Below, in pieces: positions 52,718-63,981 of a stretch of DNA of 64,000 nt. Every line of letters begins with the position of its first letter. Position 1 is the stretch's first letter. The notes under the pieces were generated by a model. It was not told where the DNA came from. It did not search any database and worked only from the letters and a program-made list of their open reading frames with translations. The stretch is from Solea solea (Eukaryota > Chordata > Actinopteri > Pleuronectiformes > Soleidae): positions 533,001 to 597,000 of the forward strand of contig NW_026704061.1 in the NCBI RefSeq assembly GCF_958295425.1, given 5' to 3'. Both the position numbers and the translations under genes were made by a program.

Positions 52718-53421
52718 ATAAGATTTTAACTTTATTTGTGAGGTTTATGTTATGGGACAGTAGAAAATTTAAAAAAATCAGAAAACAGCCGTATACTTGC
52801 TGAATGTGCACAAAAACAGACACAAATAGAAAAACACATCCAAACAGTGAAATCATTGCAAAATCAAACACTGAAGGCATATAACTATATCTTATAAGAT
52901 TTTAACTTTATTTGTGAGGTTTATGTTATGGGACAGTAGAAAATTGAAAAAAATCAGAAAACAGCCGTATACTTGCTGAATGTGCACAAAAACAGACACA
53001 AATAGAAAAACACATCCAAACAGTGAAATCATTGCAAAATCAAACACTGAGGTTACAGAAGTATATCTTATAAGATGTTAACTTTATTTGTGAGGTTTAT
53101 GTTATGGGACAGTAGAAAATTGAAAAAAATCAGAAAACAGCCGTATACTTGCTGAATGCGCACAAAAACAGACACAAATAGAAAAACACATCCAAACAGT
53201 GAAATCATTGCAAATTCAAACACTGAGGATAAATAACTATATCTTATAAGATTTAAACTTTATTTGTGAGGTTTATGTTATGGGACAGTAGAAAATTGAA
53301 AAAAATCAGAAAACAGCCGTATACTTGCTGAATGTGCACAAAAACAGACACAAATAGAAAAACACATCCAAACAGTGAAATCATTGCAAAATCAAACACT
53401 GAGGTTACAGAAGTATATCTT
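52718..53421 (+). repeat. 4-monomer tandem duplication (704 bp), copy 2
   Basis: It has the same four types in order. The last differs in its tail (GAGGTTACAG instead of GAAGGCATATAAC) and ends in 'CTTATAATATG', which breaks the palindrome. Confidence 0.87.
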
Positions 53422-53949
53422 ATAATATGTTTACTTTATTTGTGAGGTTTATGTTATGGGACAGTAGAAAATTTAAAAAAATCAGAAAACAGCCGTATAC
53501 TTGCTGAATGTGCACAAAAACAGACACAAATAGAAAAACACATCCAAACAGTGAAATCATTGCAAAATCAAACACTGAGGTTACAGAAGTATATCTTATA
53601 AGATGTTAACTTTATTTGTGAGGTTTATGTTATGGGACAGTAGAAAATTGAAAAAAATCAGAAAACAGCCGTATACTTGCTGAATGTGCACAAAAACAGA
53701 CACAAATAGAAAAACACATCCAAACAGTGAAATCATTGCAAAATCAAACACTGAAGGCATATAACTATATCTTATAAGATTTTAACTTTATTTGTGAGGT
53801 TTATGTTATGGGACAGTAGAAAATTGAAAAAAATCAGAAAACAGCCGTATACTTGCTGAATGTGCACAAAAACAGACACAAATAGAAAAACACACCCAAA
53901 CAGTGAAATCATTGCAAAATCAAACACTGAAGGCATATAACTATATCTT
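53422..53949 (+). repeat. Three monomers before the 2112-bp HOR
   Basis: Starts are 53422 ('ATGTTTAC' with 'AAATTTAAAA'), 53598 and 53774 ('CACACCC'). The last resembles 55886, the final monomer of the first complete HOR copy, so the HOR may extend one monomer to the left. Confidence 0.83.
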
Positions 53950-56061
53950 ATAAGATGTTAACTTTATTTGTGAGGTTTATGTTATGCGACAGTAGAAAAT
54001 TGAAAAAAATCAGAAAACAGCCGTATACTTGCTGAATGTGCACAAAAACAGACACAAATAGAAAAACACCTCCAAACAGTGAAATCATTGCAAAATCAAA
54101 CACTGAGGTTACAGAAGTATATCTTATAAGATGTTAACTTTATTTGTGAGGTTTATGTTATGGAACAGTAGAAAATTGAAAAAAATCAGAAAACAGCCAT
54201 ATACTTGCTGAATGCGCACAAAAACAGACAGAAATAGAAAAACACATCCAAACAGTGAAATCATTGCAAAATCAAACACTGAGGTTACAGAAGTATATCT
54301 TATAAGATGTTAACTTTATTTGTGAGGTTTATGTTATGGGACAGTAGAAAATTTAAAAAAATCAGAAAACAGCCGTATACTTGTTGAATGTGCACAAAAA
54401 CAGACACAAATAGAAAAACACATCCAAACAGTGAAATCATTGCAAAATCAAACACTGAAGGCATATAACTATATTTTATAAGATTTTAACTTTATTTGTG
54501 AGGTTTATGTTATGGGACAGTAGAAAATTTAAAAAAATCAGAAAACAGCCGTATACTTGCTGAATGTGCACAAAAACAGACACAAATAGAAAAACACATC
54601 CAAACAGTGAAATCATTGCAAAATCAAACACTAAGGATAAATAACTATATCTTATAAGATTTTAACTTTATTTGTGAGGTTTATGTTATGGGACAGTAGA
54701 AAATTGAAAAAAATCAGAAAACAGCCGTATACTTGCTGAATGTGCACAAAAACAGACACAAATAGAAAAACACATCCAAACAGTGAAATCATTGCAAAAT
54801 CAAACACTGAAGGCATATAACTATATCTTATAAGATTTTAACTTTATTTGTGAGGTTTATGTTATGGGACAGTAGAAAATTTAAAAAAATCAGAAAACAG
54901 CCGTATACTTGCTGAATGTGCACAAAAACAGACACAAATAGAAAAACACATCCAAACAGTGAAATCATTGCAAAATCAAACACTGAGGTTACAGAAGTAT
55001 ATCTTATAAGATGTTTACTTTATTTGTGAGGTTTATGTTATGGGACAGTAGAAAATTGAAAAAAATCCGAAAACAGCCGTATACTTGCTGAATGTGCACA
55101 ACAAAAGACACAAATAGAAAAACACATCCAAACAGTGAAATCATTGCAAAATCAAACACTGATGGCATATAACTATATCTTATAAGATTTTAACTTTATT
55201 TGTGAGGTTTATGTTACGGGACAGTAGAAAATTGAAAAAAATCAGAAAACAGCCGTATACATGCTGAATGTGCACAAAAACAGACACAAATAGGAAAACA
55301 CATCCAAAAAGTGAAATCATTGCAAAATCAAACACTGAAGGCATATAACTATATCTTATAAGATGTTAACTTTATTTGTGAGGTTTATGTTATGCGACAG
55401 TAGAAAATTGAAAAAAATCAGAAAACAGCCGTATACTTGCTGAACGTGCACAAAGACAGACACAAATAGAAAAACACATCCAAACAGTGAAATCATTGCA
55501 AAATCAAACACTGAGGTTACAGAAGTATATTTTATAAGATGTTAACTTTATTTGTGAGGTTTATGTTATGGAACAGTAGAAAATTGAAAAAAATCAGAAA
55601 ACAGCCATATACTTGCTGAATGTGCACAAACACAGACACACATAGAAAAACACATCCAAACAGTGTAATCATTGCAAAATCAAACACTGAGGTTACAGAA
55701 GTATATCTTATAAGATGTTAACTTTATTTGTGAGGTTTATGTTATGGAACAGTAGAAAATTGAAAAAAATCAGAAAACAGCCATATACTTGCTGAATGCG
55801 CACAAAAACAGACACAAATAGAAAAACACATCCAAACAGTGAAATCATTGCAAAATCAAACACTGAGGTTACAGAAGTATATCTTATAAGATGTTAACTT
55901 TATTTGTGAGGTTTATGTTATGGGACAGTAGAAAATTGAAAAAAATCAGAAAACAGCCGTATACTTGCTGAATGTGCACAAAAACAGACACAAATAGAAA
56001 AACACACCCAAACAGTGAAATCATTGCAAAATCAAACACTGAAGGCATATAACTATATCTT
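53950..56061 (+). repeat. 12-monomer HOR (2112 bp), copy 1
   Basis: Twelve monomers of exactly 176 bp. Order of marks: ATGCGACAG with CACCTCC; ATGGAACAG with AGCCATATAC and GCGCAC; 'CTTGTTGAATG'; tail 'CTAAGGATAAATAAC'; plain; AAATTTAAAA; GATGTTTAC with 'AAATCCGAAAAC' and GATGGC; ACGGGACAG with ATACATGCTG; GAACGTGCAC; CAAACACAGAC with 'CAGTGTAATC'; GGAACAG with GCGCAC; CACACCC. A private change is 'CAGAAATAG' near 54230. Confidence 0.93.
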
Positions 56062-58173
56062 ATAAGATGTTAACTTTATTTGTGAGGTTTATGTTATGCG
56101 ACAGTAGAAAATTGAAAAAAATCAGAAAACAGCCGTATACTTGCTGAATGTGCACAAAAACAGACACAAATAGAAAAACACCTCCAAACAGTGAAATCAT
56201 TGCAAAATCAAACACTGAGGTTACAGAAGTATATCTTATAAGATGTTAACTTTATTTGTGAGGTTTATGTTATGGAACAGTAGAAAATTGAAAAAAATCA
56301 GAAAACAGCCATATACTTGCTGAATGCGCACAAAAACAGACACAAATAGAAAAACACATCCAAACAGTGAAATCATTGCAAAATCAAACACTGAGGTTAC
56401 AGAAGTATATCTTATAAGATGTTAACTTTATTTGTGAGGTTTATGTTATGGGACAGTAGAAAATTTAAAAAAATCAGAAAACAGCCGTATACTTGTTGAA
56501 TGTGCACAAAAACAGACACAAATAGAAAAACACATCCAAACAGTGAAATCATTGCAAAATCAAACACTGAAGGCATATAACTATATTTTATAAGATTTTA
56601 ACTTTATTTGTGAGGTTTATGTTATGGGACAGTAGAAAATTTAAAAAAATCAGAAAACAGCCGTATACTTGCTGAATGTGCACAAAAACAGACACAAATA
56701 GAAAAACACATCCAAACAGTGAAATCATTGCAAAATCAAACACTAAGGATAAATAACTATATCTTATAAGATTTTAACTTTATTTGTGAGGTTTATGTTA
56801 TGGGACAGTAGAAAATTGAAAAAAATCAGAAAACAGCCGTATACTTGCTGAATGTGCACAAAAACAGACACAAATAGAAAAACACATCCAAACAGTGAAA
56901 TCATTGCAAAATCAAACACTGAAGGCATATAACTATATCTTATAAGATTTTAACTTTATTTGTGAGGTTTATGTTATGGGACAGTAGAAAATTTAAAAAA
57001 ATCAGAAAACAGCCGTATACTTGCTGAATGTGCACAAAAACAGACACAAATAGAAAAACACATCCAAACAGTGAAATCATTGCAAAATCAAACACTGAGG
57101 TTACAGAAGTATATCTTATAAGATGTTTACTTTATTTGTGAGGTTTATGTTATGGGACAGTAGAAAATTGAAAAAAATCCGAAAACAGCCGTATACTTGC
57201 TGAATGTGCACAACAAAAGACACAAATAGAAAAACACATCCAAACAGTGAAATCATTGCAAAATCAAACACTGATGGCATATAACTATATCTTATAAGAT
57301 TTTAACTTTATTTGTGAGGTTTATGTTATGGGACAGTAGAAAATTGAAAAAAATCAGAAAACAGCCGTATACATGCTGAATGTGCACAAAAACAGACACA
57401 AATAGGAAAACACATCCAAAAAGTGAAATCATTGCAAAATCAAACACTGAAGGCATATAACTATATCTTATAAGATGTTAACTTTATTTGTGAGGTTTAT
57501 GTTATGCGACAGTAGAAAATTGAAAAAAATCAGAAAACAGCCGTATACTTGCTGAACGTGCACAAAGACAGACACAAATAGAAAAACACATCCAAACAGT
57601 GAAATCATTGCAAAATCAAACACTGAGGTTACAGAAGTATATTTTATAAGATGTTAACTTTATTTGTGAGGTTTATGTTATGGAACAGTAGAAAATTGAA
57701 AAAAATCAGAAAACAGCCATATACTTGCTGAATGTGCACAAACACAGACACACATAGAAAAACACATCCAAACAGTGTAATCATTGCAAAATCAAACACT
57801 GAGGTTACAGAAGTATATCTTATAAGATGTTAACTTTATTTGTGAGGTTTATGTTATGGAACAGTAGAAAATTGAAAAAAATCAGAAAACAGCCATATAC
57901 TTGCTGAATGCGCACAAAAACAGACACAAATAGAAAAACACATCCAAACAGTGAAATCATTGCAAAATCAAACACTGAGGTTACAGAAGTATATCTTATA
58001 AGATGTTAACTTTATTTGTGAGGTTTATGTTATGGGACAGTAGAAAATTGAAAAAAATCAGAAAACAGCCGTATACTTGCTGAATGTGCACAAAAACAGA
58101 CACAAATAGAAAAACACATCCAAACAGTGAAATCATTGCAAAATCAAACACTGAAGGCATATAACTATATCTT
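56062..58173 (+). repeat. 12-monomer HOR (2112 bp), copy 2
   Basis: It has the same order at exactly 2112 bp offset, sharing rare variants such as 'CTTGTTGAATG', 'AAATCCGAAAAC' and 'CAGTGTAATC'. It differs at a few sites: 'TTATGGGACAG' for 'TTACGGGACAG' near 57328, and 'CACATCC' for 'CACACCC' in the last monomer. Confidence 0.93.
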
Positions 58174-58877
58174 ATAAGATTTTAACTTTATTCGTGAGGT
58201 TTATGTTATGGGACAGTAGAAAATTGAAAAAAATCAGAAAACAGCCGTATACTTGCTGAATGTGCACAAAAAAAGACACAAATAGAAAAACACATCCAAA
58301 CAGTGAAATCATTGCAAAATCAAACACTGAAGGCATATAACTATATCTTATAAGATGTTAACTTTATTTGTGAGGTTTATGTTATGCGACAGTAGAAAAT
58401 TGAAAAAAATCAGAAAACAGCCGTATACTTGCTGAATGTGCACAAAAACAGACACAAATAGAAAAACACCTCCAAACAGTGAAATCATTGCAAAATCAAA
58501 CACTGAAGGCATATAACTATATCTTATAAGATGTTAACTTTATTTATGAGGTTTATGTTACGGGACAATAGAAAATTGAAAAAAATCAGAAAACAGCCGT
58601 ATACTTGCTGAATGTGCACAACAAAAGACACAAATAGAAAAACACATCCAAACAGTGAAATCATTGCAAAATCAAACACTGAGGTTACAGAAGTATATCT
58701 TATAAGATGTTAACTTTATTTGTGAGGTTTATGTTATGGGACAGTAGAAAATTGAAAAAAATCAGAAAACAGCCGTATACTTGCTGAATGTGCACAAAAA
58801 CAGACACAAATAGAAAAACACATCCAAACAGTGAAATCATTGCAAAATCAAACACTGAAGGCATATAACTATATCTT
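58174..58877 (+). repeat. Four-monomer spacer repeating the 51.1-51.8 kb order
   Basis: Monomers at 58174 ('TTATTCGTGAGG', 'CACAAAAAAAGAC'), 58350 (ATGCGACAG, CACCTCC), 58526 (ACGGGACAATAG) and 58702 match 51134, 51310, 51486 and 51662 in type. This older arrangement interrupts the HOR. Confidence 0.84.
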
Positions 58878-60109
58878 ATAAGATTTTAACTTTATTTGTG
58901 AGGTTTATGTTATGGGACAGTAGAAAATTTAAAAAAATCAGAAAACAGCCGTATACTTGCTGAATGTGCACAAAAACAGACACAAATAGAAAAACACATC
59001 CAAACAGTGAAATCATTGCAAAATCAAACACTAAGGATAAATAACTATATCTTATAAGATTTTAACTTTATTTGTGAGGTTTATGTTATGGGACAGTAGA
59101 AAATTGAAAAAAATCAGAAAACAGCCGTATACTTGCTGAATGTGCACAAAAACAGACACAAATAGAAAAACACATCCAAACAGTGAAATCATTGCAAAAT
59201 CAAACACTGAAGGCATATAACTATATCTTATAAGATTTTAACTTTATTTGTGAGGTTTATGTTATGGGACAGTAGAAAATTTAAAAAAATCAGAAAACAG
59301 CCGTATACTTGCTGAATGTGCACAAAAACAGACACAAATAGAAAAACACATCCAAATAGTGAAATCATTGCAAAATCAAACACTGAGGTTACAGAAGTAT
59401 ATCTTATAAGATGTTTACTTTATTTGTGAGGTTTATGTTATGGGACAGTAGAAAATTGAAAAAAATCAGAAAACAGCCGTATACTTGCTGAATGTGCACA
59501 ACAAAAGACACAAATAGAAAAACACATCCAAACAGTGAAATCATTGCAAAATCAAACACTGATGGCATATAACTATATCTTATAAGATTTTAACTTTATT
59601 TGTGAGGTTTATGTTACGGGACAGTAGAAAATTGAAAAAAATCAGAAAACAGCCGTATACATGCTGAATGTGCACAAAAACAGACACAAATAGGAAAACA
59701 CATCCAAAAAGTGAAATCATTGCAAAATCAAACACTGAAGGCATATAACTATATCTTATAAGATGTTAACTTTATTTGTGAGGTTTATGTTATGCGACAG
59801 TAGAAAATTGAAAAAAATCAGAAAACAGCCGTATACTTGCTGAACGTGCACAAAGACAGACACAAATAGAAAAACACATCCAAACAGTGAAATCATTGCA
59901 AAATCAAACACTGAGGTTACAGAAGTATATTTTATAAGATGTTAACTTTATTTGTGAGGTTTATGTTATGGAACAGTAGAAAATTGAAAAAAATCAGAAA
60001 ACAGCCATATACTTGCTGAATGTGCACAAACACAGACACACATAGAAAAACACATCCAAACAGTGTAATCATTGCAAAATCAAACACTGAGGTTACAGAA
60101 GTATATCTT
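58878..60109 (+). repeat. 2112-bp HOR, partial copy 3 (7 monomers, 1232 bp)
   Basis: It corresponds to monomers 4 to 10 of the 12-monomer unit, from 'CTAAGGATAAATAAC' to 'CAGTGTAATC'. Monomer 59406 has AAATCAG where copies 1-2 have AAATCCG, and 59230 carries the private 'CCAAATAGTG'. Confidence 0.9.
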
Positions 60110-60456
60110 ATAAGATGTTAACTTTATTTGTGAGGTTTATGTTATGGGACAGTAGAAAATTGAAAAAAATCAGAAAACAGCCGTATACTTGCTGAATGTG
60201 CACAACAAAAGACACAAATAGAAAAACACATCCAAATAGTGAAATCATTGCAAAATCAAACACTGAAGGCATATAACTATATCTTATAAGATTTTAACTT
60301 TATTTGTGAGGTTTATGTTATGGGACAGTAGAAAATTTAAAAAAATCAGAAAACAGCCGTATACTTGCTGAATGTGCCCAAAAACAGACACAAATAGAAA
60401 AACACATCCAAACAGTGAAATCATTGAAAAATCAAACACTGAGGTTACAGAAGTAT

Positions 60457-60468
60457 ATCTTATAAGAT
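60457..60468. other. 12-bp perfect palindrome at monomer junction (representative)
   Basis: ATCTTATAAGAT equals its own reverse complement and spans the monomer junction as I phased it. It recurs at most junctions in the window. It is broken in a minority: 'ATCTTTAAGAT' near 16202, 'ATCGTATAAG' at 33052, 34106, 35861 and 36566 and once per 2635-bp HOR copy, 'AACTTATAAG' before the GGGCGAGGAG monomers, and 'ATATTATAAG' at 26737 and 28846. Short dyads are known to be enriched in centromeric satellites that lack a CENP-B box. Whether this one forms a cruciform or binds a protein is not shown. Confidence 0.75.
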
Positions 60469-60637
60469 GTTAACTTTATTTGTGAGGTTTATGTTATGGG
60501 ACAGTAGAAAATTGAAAAAAATCAGAAAACAGCCGTATACTTGCTGAATGTGCACAAAAACAGACACAAATAGAAAAACACATCCAAACAGTGAAATCAT
60601 TGCAAAATCAAACACTGAGGTTACAGAAGTATATCTT
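60462..60637 (+). repeat. Representative canonical 176-bp monomer
   Basis: This copy matches the majority base at every position I compared and serves as the reference. Map by monomer position: 1-7 right half of the junction palindrome; 8-13 GTTAAC; 21-46 a G/T-rich segment with the variable GGGACAG; 47-68 three A-tracts; 62-79 the site of the 8-bp shortening seen in 168-bp monomers; 89-94 GTGCAC; 95-100 a run of A whose length varies (175 against 176 bp); 111-151 the most conserved stretch across the array; 152-171 the tail, which exists in two main alternative forms and is partly deleted in 165-bp monomers; 172-176 left half of the next palindrome. Confidence 0.9.
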
Positions 60638-61165
60638 ATAAGATGTTTACTTTATTTGTGAGGTTTATGTTATGGGACAGTAGAAAATTGAAAAAAATCA
60701 GAAAACAGCCGTATACTTGCTGAATGTGCACAACAAAAGACACAAATAGAAAAACACATCCAAATAGTGAAATCATTGCAAAATCAAACACTGAAGGCAT
60801 ATAACTATATCTTATAAGATTTTAACTTTATTTGTGAGGTTTATGTTATGGGACAGTAGAAAATTTAAAAAAATCAGAAAACAGCCGTATACTTGCTGAA
60901 TGTGCCCAAAAACAGACACAAATAGAAAAACACATCCAAACAGTGAAATCATTGAAAAATCAAACACTGAGGTTACAGAAGTATATCTTATAAGATGTTA
61001 ACTTTATTTGTGAGGTTTATGTTATGGGACAGTAGAAAATTGAAAAAAATCAGAAAACAGCCGTATACTTGCTGAATGTGCACAAAAACAGACACAAATA
61101 GAAAAACACATCCAAACAGTGAAATCATTGCAAAATCAAACACTGAGGTTACAGAAGTATATCTT
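60638..61165 (+). repeat. 3-monomer tandem duplication (528 bp), copy 2
   Basis: It is identical in all marks to 60110-60637, including the rare 'GTGCCC' (loss of GTGCAC) and 'CATTGAAAAATC', except for the GATGTTTAC start. Confidence 0.9.
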
Positions 61166-63981
61166 ATAAGATGTTTACTTTATTTGTGAGGTTTATGTTA
61201 TGGGACAGTAGAAAATTGAAAAAAATCAGAAAACAGCCGTATACTTGCTGAATGTGCACAACAAAAGACACAAATAGAAAAACACATCCAAACAGTGAAA
61301 TCATTGCAAAATCAAACACTGAAGGCATATAACTATATCTTATAAGATGTTAACTTTATTTGTGAGGTTTATGTTATGCGACAGTAGAAAATTGAAAAAA
61401 ATCAGAAAACAGCCGTATACTTGCTGAACGTGCACAAAGACAGACACAAATAGAAAAACACATCCAAACAGTGAAATCATTGCAAAATCAAACACTGAAG
61501 GCATATAACTATATCTTATAAGATGTCAACTTTATTTATGAGGTTAATGTTACGGGACAATAGAAAATTGAAAAAAATCAGAAAACAGCCGTATACTTGC
61601 TGAATGCGCAAAAAAACAGACACAAATAGAAAAACACATCCAAACAGTGAAATCATTGCAAAATCAAACACTGAGGTTACAGAAGTATATCTTATAAGAT
61701 GTTAACTTTATTTGTGAGGTTTATGTTATGGGACAGTAGAAAATTGAAAAAAATCAGAAAACAGCCGTATACTTGCTGAATGTGCACAAAAACAGACACA
61801 AATAGAAAAACACACCCAAACAGTGAAATCATTGCAAAATCAAACACTGAAGGCATATAACTATATCTTATAAGATGTTAACTTTATTTGTGAGGTTTAT
61901 GTTATGCGACAGTAGAAAATTGAAAAAAATCAGAAAACAGCCGTATACTTGCTGAATGTGCACAAAAACAGACACAAATAGAAAAACACCTCCAAACAGT
62001 GAAATCATTGCAAAATCAAACACTGAGGTTACAGAAGTATATCTTATAAGATGTTAACTTTATTTGTGAGGTTTATGTTATGGAACAGTAGAAAATTGAA
62101 AAAAATCAGAAAACAGCCATATACTTGCTGAATGCGCACAAAAACAGACACAAATAGAAAAACACATCCAAACAGTGAAATCATTGCAAAATCAAACACT
62201 GAGGTTACAGAAGTATATCTTATAAGATGTTAACTTTATTTGTGAGGTTTATGTTATGGGACAGTAGAAAATTTAAAAAAATCAGAAAACAGCCGTATAC
62301 TTGCTGAATGTGCACAAAAACAGACACAAATAGAAAAACACATCCAAACAGTGAAATCATTGCAAAATCAAACACTGAAGGCATATAACTATATCTTATA
62401 AGATTTTAACTTTATTTGTGAGGTTTATGTTATGGGACAGTAGAAAATTTAAAAAAATCAGAAAACAGCCGTATACTTGCTGAATGTGCACAAAAACAGA
62501 CACAAATAGAAAAACACATCCAAACAGTGAAATCATTGCAAAATCAAACACTGAAGGCATATAACTATATCTTATAAGATTTTAACTTTATTTGTGAGGT
62601 TTATGTTATGGGACAGTAGAAAATTTAAAAAAATCAGAAAACAGCCGTATACTTGCTGAATGTGCACAAAAACAGACACAAATAGAAAAACACATCCAAA
62701 CAGTGAAATCATTGCAAAATCAAACACTGAGGTTACAGAAGTATATCTTATAAGATGTTAACTTTATTTGTGAGGTTTATGTTATGGGACAGTAGAAAAT
62801 TGAAAAAAATCAGAAAACAGCCGTATACTTGCTGAATGCGCACAAAAACAGACACAAATAGAAAAACACATCCAAACAGTGAAATCATTGCAAAATCAAA
62901 CACTGAGGATAAATAACTATATCTCATAAGATTTAAACTTTATTTGTGAGGTTTATGTTATGGGACAGTAGAAAATTTAAAAAAATCAGAAAACAGCCGT
63001 ATACTTGCTGAATGTGCACAAAAACAGACACAAATAGAAAAACACATCCAAACAGTGAAATCATTGCAAAATCAAACACTGAGGTTACAGAAGTATATCT
63101 TATAAGATGTTAACTTTATTTTTGAGGTTTATGTTATGGGAAAGTAGAAAATTGAAAAAAATCAGAAAACAGCCGTATACTTGCTGAATGTGCACAAAAA
63201 CTGACACAAATAGAAAAACACATCCAAACAGTGAAATCATTGCAAAATCAAACACTGAAGGCATATAACTATAGCTTATAAGATGTTAACTTTATTTGTG
63301 AGGTTTATGTTATGGGACAGTAGAAAATTGAAAAAAATAAGAAAACAGCCGTATACTTGCTGAATGTGCACAAACACAGACACACATAGAAAAACACATC
63401 CAAACAGTGAAATCATTGCAAAATCAAACACTGAAGGCATATAACTATATCTTATAAGATTTTAACTTTATTTGTGAGGTTTATGTTACGGGACAGTAGA
63501 AAATTGAAAAAAATCAGAAAACAGCTGTATACTTGCTGAACGTGCACAAAGACAGACACAAATAGAAAAACACATCCAAACAGTGAAATCATTGCAAAAT
63601 CAAACACTGAGGTTACAGAAGTATATCTTATAAGATTTTAACTTTATTTGTGAGGTTTATGTTATGGGACAGTAGAAAATTGAAAAAAATCAGAAAACAG
63701 CTGTATACTTGCTGAACGTGCACAAAGACAGACACAAATAGAAAAACACATCCAAACAGTGAAATCATTGCAAAATCAAACACTGAGGTTACAGAAGTAT
63801 ATCTTATAAGATGTTTACTTTATTTGTGAGGTTTATGTTATGGGACAGTAGAAAATTGAAAAAAATCAGAAAACAGCCGTATACTTGCTGAATGTGCACA
63901 ACAAAAGACACAAATAGAAAAACACATCCAAATAGTGAAATCATTGCAAAATCAAACACTGAAGGCATATAACTATATCTT
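61166..63981 (+). repeat. Domain III, right part: mixed monomers
   Basis: Sixteen 176-bp monomers. Monomers 61694-62397 repeat the CACACCC, CACCTCC, GGAACAG and AAATTTAAAA order of the 2112-bp HOR in part. 62750-63101 repeats the GCGCAC / GATTTAAAC pair of the 704-bp duplication. 63454 and 63630 are adjacent 'GCTGTATAC' plus GAACGTGC monomers. 63806 repeats the CCAAATAGTG monomer of 60638. Confidence 0.85.

Larger units (their letters stand above)
60110..60637 (+). repeat. 3-monomer tandem duplication (528 bp), copy 1
   Basis: Monomers 60110 ('CAACAAAAG', 'CCAAATAGTG', tail GAAGGC), 60286 ('GATTTTAAC', 'AAATTTAAAA', 'GTGCCCAAAAAC', 'CATTGAAAAATC') and 60462 (canonical). The first begins with GATGTTAAC, whereas its copy begins with GATGTTTAC. 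Confidence 0.9.
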
